Source of the DNA: Nocardioides marinus
Lineage (GTDB): Bacteria > Actinomycetota > Actinomycetes > Propionibacteriales > Nocardioidaceae
Length of the DNA: 64,000 nucleotides
Assembly (NCBI RefSeq): GCF_013408145.1
Contig: NZ_JACBZI010000001.1
Location: 1,054,001-1,118,000, forward strand
Reading direction: 5' to 3'
The notes under the pieces are model-generated. The model was given only the letters and a program-made list of their open reading frames with translations, did not search any database and was not told the origin of the DNA. Both the position numbers and the translations under genes were made by a program. Shown here piece by piece: positions 50,397 to 59,460 of this stretch. Position 1 is the stretch's first letter. Every line of letters begins with the position of its first letter.

Positions 50397-51299
50397 GTGC
50401 CCGTCGTGTCCCCCCGTCACCGAGCCGATCGGTGCCCCGCACTCTTCCGCCCCTGGCCGGCCGACGACGGCCTGCTCGTGCGCCTGCGCCTGGTCGGCGG
50501 GCGCATCCCGGTGTCGCGGCTGCGCGCGCTGCTCGACATCGCCGAGCGGTGGGGCGATGCCCGGGTGCACCTGACGACGCGGGCCAACCTGCAGCTGCGT
50601 GGTCTCCCTGCCGCGGCCACCGGTGCCGGTGCCGGTGGTGGGGAGCAGGTGGCCGCCGAGGTGGTCGGTGCCGTGCTCGCGACCGGCCTGGTCCCCAGCC
50701 GCACCCACGAGCTCGTGCGCAACGTCCTGGTCTCACCCCAGACCGGGCTGGCCGGCGGTCGCGCGGACCTGCGCCCGGTGGCCCGGGACCTCGACCGGCT
50801 CCTGTGCGGCTCGCCCGCGCTGGCCGCGCTGCCCGGCCGGTTCCTCTTCGTGCTCGACGACGGCCGGGGCGACCTCGCCGACCGCGAGTGCGACCTCGGT
50901 CTGACGGCGTTGGACGACCGCACCGCCCAGCTGCGCTGCGGTGGGCCCGACCCGTCCCGGTGGGGCCCGGTCGTGCCGCTGGCCGGGGCGCCCCGCGCGC
51001 TGGTGGCGCTCGCCGAGGAGTTCCTGCGGCGGCGGGGGAGCGGCCCACGCGCGGCCTGGCACGTCGCCGAGCTCGGCGCGCCGCTCCTGCCCGTCGCGAC
51101 GGCCGACCCACGGGCCGTGGTGTCCTCCCCGCCGCTGGTCCACGGTGCCGTGGCCGGCGGCGTCCACGTCCACATCCCGGGCGGGGCCCTCGACGATCGG
51201 CTGATGGGCGACGTGGAGGCCGCCGCCGGGTTGGGGACCGATGTCGTCGTGACCCCGTGGCACGGCGTGCTGGTGCCGGGAGCGGGGGCGGCGGCATGA
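50397..51299 (+). CDS. cobG: Precorrin-3B synthase-like protein, short form
   Basis: A 300-residue protein related to nitrite/sulfite reductases and CobG. The N-terminal DRCPALFRPW and ARVHLTTRANLQLRGL segments are typical of CobG, the oxygen-dependent enzyme making precorrin-3B. It is shorter than most CobG proteins, and I cannot find the four-cysteine Fe-S/siroheme pattern in the C-terminal part; only isolated Cys residues are visible. It may be reduced in cofactor content or use another mechanism. GTG 50397 starts the operon cobG-cobH-cobIJ-cobM. Confidence 0.82.
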   Translation: MPVVSPRHRADRCPALFRPWPADDGLLVRLRLVGGRIPVSRLRALLDIAERWGDARVHLTTRANLQLRGLPAAATGAGAGGGEQVAAEVVGAVLATGLVPSRTHELVRNVLVSPQTGLAGGRADLRPVARDLDRLLCGSPALAALPGRFLFVLDDGRGDLADRECDLGLTALDDRTAQLRCGGPDPSRWGPVVPLAGAPRALVALAEEFLRRRGSGPRAAWHVAELGAPLLPVATADPRAVVSSPPLVHGAVAGGVHVHIPGGALDDRLMGDVEAAAGLGTDVVVTPWHGVLVPGAGAAA

Positions 51300-51988
51300 G
51301 CGACACCCTCGACCCCCTCGGCTCCTGGGAGCCCGTCGCGCCCGAGCGGCGCTACGACTACGTCACCGACGGGCCGGCGATCTACGTCGACTCCTTCGCC
51401 ACGATCCGGCGCGAGGCGGACCTGTCGCTGGTGCCGCCCTCCGCCGAGCGGCTGGCGGTGCGGATGGTGCACGGGTCGGGCCAGGTGGACCTGGTCAGCG
51501 ACCTCGTCGTCCACCCCGACGTGGTGCCGGCAGCGCGAGAGGCGCTGGAGGCCGGGGCACCGGTCCTCTGCGACGCGCGCATGGTCGCCGTCGGCGTCAC
51601 CGCCTCCCGGCTTCCCCGGGGCAACGAGGTGCGCTGCGACCTGCACGACCCGAGGGTCCCGGCGCTGGCGGCCCGGTGGGGGACCACCCGCACCGCAGCG
51701 GCGGTGTCCCTGTGGGAGCCGGTCCTGGAGGGTGCGGTCGTCGCGATCGGCAACGCGCCCACCGCGCTGTTCCACCTGCTGGAGATGATCCTGGCCGGCG
51801 GCCCCCGGCCGGCCGCGGTCGTCGGCTGCCCGGTGGGCTTCATCGGTGCCGCGGAGTCCAAGCAGGCGCTGGTCGACCTGCGCCGCGACCACGGCATCGA
51901 CCTGCCGTTCGTCACCGTCCGCGGGCGCCGCGGTGGCTCGGCGATGTGCTCCTCGGCGGTCAACGCCCTGGCCCAGGAGGCGGAGTGA
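51296..51988 (+). CDS. cobH: Precorrin-8X methylmutase
   Basis: A 230-residue enzyme that moves the C-11 methyl to C-12, forming hydrogenobyrinic acid. The catalytic His lies in RMVHGSGQVDLV. GNAPTALFHLLEMI and GCPVGFIGAAESKQAL are family signatures. ATG 51296 overlaps the cobG stop and GTG of cobIJ overlaps its stop. Confidence 0.96.
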   Translation: MSDTLDPLGSWEPVAPERRYDYVTDGPAIYVDSFATIRREADLSLVPPSAERLAVRMVHGSGQVDLVSDLVVHPDVVPAAREALEAGAPVLCDARMVAVGVTASRLPRGNEVRCDLHDPRVPALAARWGTTRTAAAVSLWEPVLEGAVVAIGNAPTALFHLLEMILAGGPRPAAVVGCPVGFIGAAESKQALVDLRRDHGIDLPFVTVRGRRGGSAMCSSAVNALAQEAE

Positions 51989-53514
51989 GCGCGGGGGAGG
52001 GGCGGGGCCGCTTCTGGGGCGTGGGCGTCGGCCCGGGCGACCCCGAGCTGGTCACGCTCAAGGCCGCGCGGCTGATCGGCGCCGCCGACGTCGTGGCCTA
52101 CCACGCGGGCGTCGGGAAGCAGTCGAACGCGCGGCGGATCGCCGCCGACCTCATCCCCGACGGGTGCGTCGAGGAGTGCCTGACCTACCCGGTCACCACC
52201 GGCTCCACCGCCCACCCGGGCGGGTACGCCGGAGCACTGGCCGACTTCTACGCCGAGGCGGCGGCCCGGTTGGCGGCCCACCTCGACGCCGGGCGCGACG
52301 TGGTCCTCCTGGCGGAGGGGGACCCGCTGTTCTACGGGTCGTTCATGTACATGCACGACGCGCTCGCCGAGCGGTTCGAGACCGTCGTGGTGCCCGGGGT
52401 CCCCGCCTTCGCGGCCGCCACCGCGGCGGTCGCCTGGCCGCTGGTGCGTCAGACCGACGTGCTCACCGTGCTCCCCGGCACCCTCCCCGAGCCCGAGCTC
52501 GCACGTCGACTGGCCGACACCGACGGTGCGGTGATCATGAAGCTCGGCCGGACCTTCCCGGCCGTCCGCCGCGCCCTGGCGGCCGCCGGCCGGCTCGAGC
52601 ACGCGATGTACGTCGAGCGGGCCTCCACCGGCGCCGAACGGGCGATGCCCGTGGCCGACGTCGACCCCGGCACCGTGCCGTACTTCTCGCTCGTCGTGGT
52701 CAACGGCGACTCCGTGCACGGCACCGGCCGTCGCGACGCCGCACCGGTCCGGACGGTCGCGGACCCGCAGGTGCGCCCGGCGCACGAGCTGGTCGTGGTC
52801 GGGCTGGGCCCTGGGCCCGACGGCTGGCTCACCCCCGAGGCGAGCCAGGCGCTGGCGGGGGTCGACCACGTCGTCGGCTACGCGCCGTACGTCCACCGGG
52901 TGCCGCAACGCGCCGGCCTGACCCGGCACGCCTCGGGCAACGGGGTGGAGATCGACCGGGCCCGCGCCGCGCTGGACCTGGCCCGGTCCGGCGAGCGGGT
53001 CGCGGTCGTCAGCGGTGGCGACGCCGGGGTCTTCGGGATGGCCACCGCGGTCCTGGAGGCGGCCGACGACCCGGCGTACGACGGCGTCGACGTGCGCGTC
53101 GTGCCGGGACTCTCGGCCGTGCAGGCTGTCGCCGCGAGGGCGGGGGCGCCGATCGGCGGGGACTTCGCGGTGGTGAGTCTCAGCGACCGGCTCAAGCCGT
53201 GGTCGGTGGTCGAGCGGCGGCTGCGGGCGCTGGCCGAGGCCGACCTGGTGGTGGCGGTCTACAACCCCGCCAGTCGCAGCCGCACCGAGCAGGTCGTGGC
53301 CGCCCAGAAGCTGCTGCTGGAGCACAAGACCCCCGACACCGTGGTCGTGGTCGGGCGCGACGTGGGCCGGGCCGAGGAGTCGCTGGTGGTGACCACGCTC
53401 GCCGGGCTCGACGCCGGGTCGATCGACATGAAGTGCCTGGTGCTCGTCGGCGCCTCGAGCACCCGCGTCGACCGCGCCGGCCGGGTCTGGACGCCGCGGT
53501 GGGTCCAGCCGTGA
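51985..53514 (+). CDS. cobIJ: Precorrin-2 C20- and precorrin-3B C17-methyltransferase fusion
   Basis: A 509-residue fusion of two tetrapyrrole methylases. Residues 1 to about 245 are CobI (GVGVGPGDPELVTLKA, LLAEGDPLFYGSFMYMHDAL), methylating C-20 of precorrin-2. Residues from about 260 are CobJ (VVVGLGPGPDGWLTPEA, VVSGGDAGVFGMATAVLE), which contracts the ring with C-17 methylation. Such a fusion occurs in mycobacteria and other actinomycetes. It overlaps both neighbours by 4 bases. CobG acts between the two steps and is encoded in the same operon. Confidence 0.95.
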   Translation: MSAGEGRGRFWGVGVGPGDPELVTLKAARLIGAADVVAYHAGVGKQSNARRIAADLIPDGCVEECLTYPVTTGSTAHPGGYAGALADFYAEAAARLAAHLDAGRDVVLLAEGDPLFYGSFMYMHDALAERFETVVVPGVPAFAAATAAVAWPLVRQTDVLTVLPGTLPEPELARRLADTDGAVIMKLGRTFPAVRRALAAAGRLEHAMYVERASTGAERAMPVADVDPGTVPYFSLVVVNGDSVHGTGRRDAAPVRTVADPQVRPAHELVVVGLGPGPDGWLTPEASQALAGVDHVVGYAPYVHRVPQRAGLTRHASGNGVEIDRARAALDLARSGERVAVVSGGDAGVFGMATAVLEAADDPAYDGVDVRVVPGLSAVQAVAARAGAPIGGDFAVVSLSDRLKPWSVVERRLRALAEADLVVAVYNPASRSRTEQVVAAQKLLLEHKTPDTVVVVGRDVGRAEESLVVTTLAGLDAGSIDMKCLVLVGASSTRVDRAGRVWTPRWVQP

Positions 53515-54281
53515 ACCCTGTCCACGTGGTGGGCGCCGGCCCGGGCGCCGCGGACCTGCTGACCCTGCGGGCGGTCGAGCTGCTGCGCCGCGCTGACGTG
53601 GTGCTCTACCCCGGCACCTACCTCGACGCCGAGGTGCTGGGCCACTGCCGCGACGGTGCCCGCCTGGTCGACACCGCGGGGCTGGACCTCGACGCGATCG
53701 TGGACGAGCTGGTCGCCGGTCACCTCCGCGGCGAGCGGGTGGTGCGGCTCGTCTCCGGGGACCCCTCGCTCTACTCCGCGCTGCACGAGCAGTCCCGCCG
53801 TCTCGATGCCGCGGGCGTGCCCTGGGAGGTGGTGCCGGGGGTGCCGGCGTACGCCGCTGCCGCGGCGCGGGTCGGCCGCGAGCTCACCGTCCCGCTGGTG
53901 GCCCAGTCGGTCGTGCTGACCCGCACCCAGGCACGCTCGACCGCGATGCCGGACACCGAGCGGTTGGAGTCCTTCGCCGCCACCGGGGCCACCCTGGTGC
54001 TGCACCTGGCCATCACCCGGGTGCGCGACCTGATGGAGCGGCTGCTGCCCACCCACGGCCCGGACTGCCCGGTCGTGGTCGTGCACCGGGCCTCCCAGCC
54101 CGAGGAGCTGGTGCTGCGTGGGACGGTCGCGACGATCGCCGCCCCCGTGGAGCAGGCGGGGCTGAGACAGGCGGCCGTCGTGCTGGTCGGCCGGGCGCTG
54201 GCCGGGGCCGGTGGCAGCGGTGACCCGGTGCCGGGGGCCGGTGAGTCCTGGCTCTACTCCGCCGACCGACCGCGCACCTGA
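53511..54281 (+). CDS. cobM: Precorrin-4 C11-methyltransferase
   Basis: A 256-residue SAM-dependent tetrapyrrole methylase that adds the C-11 methyl to precorrin-4. The N-terminal VVGAGPGAADLLTLRAVELL and VSGDPSLYSALHEQ loops are characteristic, as is VPGVPAYAAAAARVGRELT. GTG 53511 overlaps cobIJ. Its end overlaps the convergent cobL fusion by 28 bases. Confidence 0.95.
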   Translation: MNPVHVVGAGPGAADLLTLRAVELLRRADVVLYPGTYLDAEVLGHCRDGARLVDTAGLDLDAIVDELVAGHLRGERVVRLVSGDPSLYSALHEQSRRLDAAGVPWEVVPGVPAYAAAAARVGRELTVPLVAQSVVLTRTQARSTAMPDTERLESFAATGATLVLHLAITRVRDLMERLLPTHGPDCPVVVVHRASQPEELVLRGTVATIAAPVEQAGLRQAAVVLVGRALAGAGGSGDPVPGAGESWLYSADRPRT

Positions 54282-55912
54282 AGGCTCCACTGGACCACGG
54301 TGCGCGAGGGCTCCCAGCCGGTGAACGAGGCCAGGGGCGCGGCGTGCTCGACGGCGATCCTGGTCAGCTCGCCCCCGTGGCGGGCGTGGGCGGCGGCCAG
54401 CAGCGACTCGGTCTCCACGGTCACCCCGTGGACCACGAGCCGCCCTCCGGGACGCAGCGCCGCCAGGCAGCGATCGAGGAGTCCCGGAGCCGTGGCGCCG
54501 CCGCCGACGAAGACCGCGTCCGGCGCGGGGAGCCCGGCCAGCGCGTCGGGCGCACTGCCCTCGACCACCTCGAGGTCCGGTACGCCGAGGCGTGCGGCGT
54601 TGGCGCGCACCCGCCCGGCGCGGGCCGGGTCCCGCTCGACGGCGACCGTGCGGCAGGTCGGGTGCGCGCGCATCCACTCGATGCCCACCGACCCGGCCCC
54701 GGCGCCGAGGTCCCACAGCAGCTCCCCGGGGCGCGGCGCGAGCCGGGACAGGGCGCTGGCCCGCAGGTCGCGCTTGGTCAGCTGCCCGTCGTGCTCGAAG
54801 ACGTCGTCGGGCAGTCCGGGCGCCCACGACGCCGGGGCCCAGGCCGTGGGGGAGTCGCCGGCGACCTCGAGGCACAGCACGTGCAGCGCCGGCACGTCGT
54901 GGTCCCACGCGGCGGCGGTGCCGGCGTACCTGCTCTCGTGGGGAGCGCCGAGGTCGGCCAGCGCGGTCAACCGGGTCGCCGCGTGGCCGCTGCCGACCAG
55001 CAGCCCGGCGACGGCGGCGGGGGTCGAGGCGTCCGAGGACAGCACGACCACGCGCCGACCCGGCGCCAGCTCGCGCAGCACCCGCTCCACCCTGCGGCCG
55101 ACCACCGTCACGACCGCGCAGGCGTCGTGGGCCCAGCCCATCCGGGCCCGCGCCAGCGCCACCGACGAGACCGCCGGCACCACGTCGACGCGCTCGGGTC
55201 CGAGGAGGCGCACCAGGGTGCCGGCCACGCCGGAGACCAGTGGGTCGCCCGAGGCCAGCACCACGGGCTCGGCGGCGGCGTGCTCCGCCAGCAGCCCGAC
55301 CAGGCTCTCCCCGAACGGCCGCCCCCACGGCTCGCGGCGCTGCCCCTCGACCGGCGGCAGCAGGTCGAGCTGGCGCGGCGAGCCGAGCACCACCGGTGCG
55401 GCGGTGAGTCGCTGCCGCACCGGCTCGGGCAGGCCGCCCCAGCCGTCGGCCCCCACCCCCACCACGACCACCCGCGGCCCTCCCGCGAGCAGCGCCGGCA
55501 GCACGTGGTCCCGGGTCAGCGGGGCCAGGGTGGTGCCGGGGGGCACGACCGGGTCGTGCGGGTCCACCCAGCACAGCTCCTCGATCTCCCCGGCGGGGAC
55601 GGGCTCGCCGGGCAGCTGCGCGGTGAGCACCGTCGAGACCACGCAGTGCCCGGGCTCGTTGGCGGCCGGCGCGGTGAAGCGGCCCAGGGGAGCGGGGTCC
55701 CGGACGACCAGCCCCACCTCCTCGCGGACCTCTCGCACGGCCGCGGCCACGGCGCCCTCACCCGGCTCGAGCTTGCCCCCGGGCAGCATGAACGACGTCG
55801 TGCCGCGCTTGCGCACCGACAGCACCCGACCCTCCGCGTCGCGCAGGCACAGCGCGGCCACCACGATCGGCTCCGTCGGAGGGACCGGATGGTGGGCCGC
55901 GGGGGAGGTCAC
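54254..55912 (-). CDS. cobL: NUDIX hydrolase fused to CobL (CbiE/CbiT precorrin-6Y methylase)
   Basis: A 552-residue fusion. Residues 1 to about 140 are a NUDIX hydrolase with a perfect Nudix box at 46-68 (G-x5-E-x7-REV-x-EE-x-GL). Residues about 147-350 are CbiE (VVVVGVGADGWGGLPE), methylating C-5; the rest is CbiT (ELLWDLGAGAGSVGIEWMR), methylating C-15 and decarboxylating. CbiE-CbiT fusion is normal for CobL, but the NUDIX part is unusual. GTG 55912 was chosen; the frame further upstream runs into the riboswitch of the divergent operon. Confidence 0.92.
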   Translation of the reverse strand: MTSPAAHHPVPPTEPIVVAALCLRDAEGRVLSVRKRGTTSFMLPGGKLEPGEGAVAAAVREVREEVGLVVRDPAPLGRFTAPAANEPGHCVVSTVLTAQLPGEPVPAGEIEELCWVDPHDPVVPPGTTLAPLTRDHVLPALLAGGPRVVVVGVGADGWGGLPEPVRQRLTAAPVVLGSPRQLDLLPPVEGQRREPWGRPFGESLVGLLAEHAAAEPVVLASGDPLVSGVAGTLVRLLGPERVDVVPAVSSVALARARMGWAHDACAVVTVVGRRVERVLRELAPGRRVVVLSSDASTPAAVAGLLVGSGHAATRLTALADLGAPHESRYAGTAAAWDHDVPALHVLCLEVAGDSPTAWAPASWAPGLPDDVFEHDGQLTKRDLRASALSRLAPRPGELLWDLGAGAGSVGIEWMRAHPTCRTVAVERDPARAGRVRANAARLGVPDLEVVEGSAPDALAGLPAPDAVFVGGGATAPGLLDRCLAALRPGGRLVVHGVTVETESLLAAAHARHGGELTRIAVEHAAPLASFTGWEPSRTVVQWSLQVRGRSAE

Positions 55913-55943
55913 GGGCGGCGAGGCTATCGTGTGCCCGCAGCCT

Positions 55944-56058
55944 CGAGGTGCCCCGTGAGGGGAGAATCTGGGAAGCCGGTGGAAGTCCGGCACAGGCCCG
56001 CTGCGGTGACCGGTCGCACCCACCAGGTGCGGCACCGGAAGTCCGAAGACCGGCCTCG
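55944..56058 (+). ncRNA. Cobalamin riboswitch before the chelatase-bluB operon
   Basis: The leader has GGGAAGCCGGTGGAAGTCCG, CCCGCTGCGGTGA and GGAAGTCCGAAGACC (B12 box). CGAGG at 55944 and CCTCG at 56054 can form P1. It ends 38 bases before the chelatase start. Confidence 0.92.
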
Positions 56059-56096
56059 GGGCGTTCTGTCCGTTGGCGTACGAGCGGGAGCCTCAC

Positions 56097-58157
56097 GTGC
56101 CACAGCACCCCACCCTGTCCTACCCACTCTCGGCCGTGGTCGGGTCCGACGACCTGGTCCTCGCCCTGCTGCTCGCGGCGGTCGCCCCCGAGGTGGGCGG
56201 CGTCCTGGTGCGCGGGGAGAAGGGGACCGCCAAGACGACGGCGGTGCGCGGCCTGGCCGCCGTCCTCCCGCCCGTGGAGGTCATCGAGGGCGACCGCTTC
56301 TCCACGGACCCGCGTGACCCCGGGGACGTCTCCCCCGACGGCCCCTTCGCCGACGGGACCCCGGTCGTGAGCCGACCCGTCCGGCTGGTGGAGCTGCCGG
56401 TGGGTGCGGGGGAGGACCGGGTCACCGGCTCGATCCACCTCGAGCGCGCCCTGTCCGCCGGGCGCGCGGAGTACGAGCCCGGGCTGCTCGCGAGGGCGCA
56501 CCGCGGCCTGCTGTACGTCGACGAGGTCAACCTCCTGCACGACCACCTCGTGGACCTGCTGCTCGACGCGGCCGCGACCGGGCGGGCCACCGTCGAGCGC
56601 GACGGGTTCTCGGTCACCCACCCGGCGCGCTTCGTCCTGGTGGGCACCATGAACCCCGAGGAGGGCGAGCTGCGCCCGCAGCTGCTCGACCGGTTCGGCC
56701 TGTCCGTGGACGTGGCCGCCCCCCGGGACCCCGCTCGACGGGTCGAGGTGGTGCGCCGCCGGCTGGCCTTCGAGGCCGACCCTGCCGGGTTCGTCGCGCG
56801 GTTCGCCGCCGCCGAGCAGCGGCTCGCCGCACGGGTCGCCGCCGCGCGGTCGGCATGCACCGACGTGCACCTGGGCGAGGAGGTGCTGCTCGCGGTCGCC
56901 GAGGTCTGCGCCGCCCTCGAGGTCGACGGGTTGCGGGCCGACATCGTCACCGCCCGCACCGCAGTCGCCCACGCCGCCTGGTGCGGCCGCACCGAGGTCA
57001 CCGGCGAGGACGTCCGGGTGGCCGCACGCCTGGCGCTGCCGCACCGACGGCGCCGCGCGCCCTTCGACGACCCCGACCTCGAGGACGACCTGCTGGACCG
57101 GGCGCTGGACGACGCCCTCGGCCCGGACGACCCCGACCCCGATCCCGACCCCGACCCCGATCCCCAGCCGGACCCGGAGCCCGATCCCCGACCGGGGGGC
57201 GGCGTCACGAGCGACGGCGAGGGCGGCGACGGCGGGAGCGGCGACGGCGCGGAGGGCGAGGGGCGCGATCTCCCGGCCGGCTCGGAACCGGCCGGCGCAT
57301 CCCCACCCCGGAGCTCGACCGTGGGCGCCGGCGAGACCTTCCGGGCCCGGCTGCTGCAGGCGCACGGGACGCACCGCCGCGACCGCGGCGCCACGCGCCC
57401 CGCGCCGGGGCGGCGCAGCCGCGCGGAGTCCAGCACCGGACGCGTGGTCCGCTCCGTCCCGACCGCGGACGCTCCCGCCGGCGCAGGACCGCACCTGCTG
57501 GGGACGGTGCTGGCATCGGTGCCGCATCAGCACGCCCGCGGCCGCGCGGACGGGCCGTTGCGGCTGCGGCCCGCGGACCTGCGTGCGGCGGTACGCGAGG
57601 GGCGGGAGTCCAACCTCGTCCTCTTCTGCGTCGACGCCTCCGGCTCCATGGCCGCGCGACGCCGCATGCGCGAGGTGAAGTCGGCGATCCTGAGCCTGCT
57701 GCTGGACGCCTACCAGCGGCGCGACACCGTCGGGCTGGTCACCTTCGGCGGCGACTCCGCCACGCTGGTGCTGCCGCCGACCGGGTCCGTGGACGTGGCC
57801 GCGTCCCGGCTCGAGGCGCTGCCCGCGGGCGGTCGCACGCCCCTGGCCGAGGGCCTGTCGGAGGCCGCCCGGGTCCTGGACCGCGAGGGACGCCGCGCAG
57901 GGGCGCGCCGCCCGCTGCTGGTCGTGGTGACCGACGGCCGTGCCACGTCCGGCGCCGACGCCGTCGGCCGCTCCCACCGGGCGGCGGACCGGCTGGCGGC
58001 CACCGGGGTGGACTGCGTCGTGGTCGACTGCGAGGCCGGCCCGATCCGGCTCGGGCTGGCCCGGACGCTGGCGCAACGGCTCGGTGCCGAGCACGTCCCC
58101 GTGGCCGCTGTCGACGCGGCGGCGCTGCACGGCGTGGTCCGCGGGCGCGCCGCGTGA
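56097..58157 (+). CDS. ChlI/ChlD-type cobaltochelatase ATPase subunit (AAA + VWA)
   Basis: A 686-residue fusion of a magnesium-chelatase I-type AAA+ ATPase and a D-type VWA domain. Walker A GEKGTAKT is at 40-47 and LLYVDEVNLL is Walker B-like. An Asp-Pro repeat linker (DPDPDPDPDPQPDPEP) precedes a basic region, and the MIDAS motif DASGSM starts at 513. It probably powers CobN, replacing CobS/CobT-type subunits. GTG 56097 has GGGAG 6 bases upstream; an upstream TTG at 56073 does not. It is under a cobalamin riboswitch and overlaps bluB by 4 bases. Confidence 0.93.
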   Translation: MPQHPTLSYPLSAVVGSDDLVLALLLAAVAPEVGGVLVRGEKGTAKTTAVRGLAAVLPPVEVIEGDRFSTDPRDPGDVSPDGPFADGTPVVSRPVRLVELPVGAGEDRVTGSIHLERALSAGRAEYEPGLLARAHRGLLYVDEVNLLHDHLVDLLLDAAATGRATVERDGFSVTHPARFVLVGTMNPEEGELRPQLLDRFGLSVDVAAPRDPARRVEVVRRRLAFEADPAGFVARFAAAEQRLAARVAAARSACTDVHLGEEVLLAVAEVCAALEVDGLRADIVTARTAVAHAAWCGRTEVTGEDVRVAARLALPHRRRRAPFDDPDLEDDLLDRALDDALGPDDPDPDPDPDPDPQPDPEPDPRPGGGVTSDGEGGDGGSGDGAEGEGRDLPAGSEPAGASPPRSSTVGAGETFRARLLQAHGTHRRDRGATRPAPGRRSRAESSTGRVVRSVPTADAPAGAGPHLLGTVLASVPHQHARGRADGPLRLRPADLRAAVREGRESNLVLFCVDASGSMAARRRMREVKSAILSLLLDAYQRRDTVGLVTFGGDSATLVLPPTGSVDVAASRLEALPAGGRTPLAEGLSEAARVLDREGRRAGARRPLLVVVTDGRATSGADAVGRSHRAADRLAATGVDCVVVDCEAGPIRLGLARTLAQRLGAEHVPVAAVDAAALHGVVRGRAA

Positions 58158-58846
58158 GGGCCGACCCGGCCCCCGGGGTCGCAGAGGACGCCCGCAGGTT
58201 CTACGACCTGGTCGCCCGCCGGCGCGACGTCCGCGCGGAGTTCACCGGCGAGCCCCTGGACGAGGGGACCCTGCTGCGGGTGCTCGACGCAGCCCATCGG
58301 GCGCCGAGCGTGGGGATGAGCCAGCCCTGGGACTTCGTCGTCGTCCGCGACCGGTGCGTCCTGGAGGGGTTCGCCCAGCACGTCGCCGCCGAGCGGGCGG
58401 CGTACGCCGCTGGCCTGCGGCGCGAGGAGCGCGAGCGGTTCGCGGCGATCAAGGTCGAGGGGGTCCGGGAGAGCGGGCTGGGGGTGGTGGTGACCTACGA
58501 CCCCACGCGGGGCGGCGCGCAGGTGCTCGGTCGGCGCACGGTCGACGACACCGGGCTGTTCTCGGCGGTCCTCGCGGTCCAGAACCTCTGGCTGGCCGCG
58601 ACCGCCGAGGGCCTGGGCGTGGGGTGGGTGTCGTTCTACCGGGAGAAGGTGCTGGCCGGGCTCGTGGACCTGCCGGCGCACGTGCGTCCCATCGCCTGGT
58701 TGTGCCTGGGCCGGGTCAGCACCCTGCGGACCGTGCCGGACCTCGAGCGGCACGGGTGGCGCCGCCGGCGACCACTGGCCGCGGCCGTCCACCACGAGAC
58801 CTACGACCACCACCGCGCCCCGCGCGAGCGACAGGAGGACCACTGA
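58154..58846 (+). CDS. bluB: 5,6-dimethylbenzimidazole synthase
   Basis: A 230-residue flavin-cannibalising enzyme of the nitroreductase fold that makes dimethylbenzimidazole from FMNH2 and oxygen. Typical segments are RRRDVRAEFTGEPLDEGTLLRVLDAAHRAPSVGMSQPWDF and GLGVGWVSFY. Its product feeds CobT. The start overlaps the chelatase stop and its stop overlaps cobO. A BluB confirms that this is an aerobic B12 producer. Confidence 0.96.
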   Translation: MRADPAPGVAEDARRFYDLVARRRDVRAEFTGEPLDEGTLLRVLDAAHRAPSVGMSQPWDFVVVRDRCVLEGFAQHVAAERAAYAAGLRREERERFAAIKVEGVRESGLGVVVTYDPTRGGAQVLGRRTVDDTGLFSAVLAVQNLWLAATAEGLGVGWVSFYREKVLAGLVDLPAHVRPIAWLCLGRVSTLRTVPDLERHGWRRRRPLAAAVHHETYDHHRAPRERQEDH

Positions 58847-59460
58847 TGCCCCAGGGCAGGCCGCTGACCGTCCCGGACGACGGGCTCACCACCGCCCAGC
58901 GACGGCACCTGCCGCTGCTGATGGTGCACACCGGCGACGGGAAGGGGAAGTCGACCGCCGCGTTCGGGCTGGCGCTGCGGGCGTGGAACCAGGGGTGGGA
59001 CGTGGGGGTCTTCCAGTTCGTGAAGTCCGCGACCTGGCGCATCGGGGAGCAGACGGTGCTGGAGAGGCTCGGCGAGCTGCACGAGCAGACGGGCGAGGGC
59101 GGACCGGTCAGCTGGCACAAGATGGGCGCCGGCTGGTCGTGGCGCCGCAAGGCCGGCGCCGAGACCGACCACGCGGCCGACGCGGCCGAGGGCTGGGCCG
59201 AGGTCAAGCGGGCGATCGCCGAGGAGCGGCACGACCTGTACGTCCTCGACGAGTTCACCTACCCCATGGAGTGGGGCTGGGTCGACGTGGACGACGTGGT
59301 GCGGACCCTGCAGGAGCGACCCGGACGGCAGTACGTCGTGGTCACCGGTCGCCGGGCCCACCCCGACCTGGTCGCGGCGGCCGACCTGGTCACGGAGATG
59401 ACCAAGGTCAAGCACCAGATGGACCGCGGGCAGAAGGGGCAGCGGGGGATCGAGTGGTGA
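58846..59460 (+). CDS. cobO: Cob(I)yrinic acid a,c-diamide adenosyltransferase
   Basis: A 204-residue CobA/CobO-type enzyme that attaches the adenosyl group of ATP to the cobalt. The P-loop is GDGKGKSTAAFG, followed by FQFVKSATWRIGEQ and VLDEFTYPMEWGWV. ATG 58846 shares one base with the bluB stop and has AGGAGG upstream. Its stop overlaps the cobB start. Confidence 0.96.
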   Translation: MPQGRPLTVPDDGLTTAQRRHLPLLMVHTGDGKGKSTAAFGLALRAWNQGWDVGVFQFVKSATWRIGEQTVLERLGELHEQTGEGGPVSWHKMGAGWSWRRKAGAETDHAADAAEGWAEVKRAIAEERHDLYVLDEFTYPMEWGWVDVDDVVRTLQERPGRQYVVVTGRRAHPDLVAAADLVTEMTKVKHQMDRGQKGQRGIEW

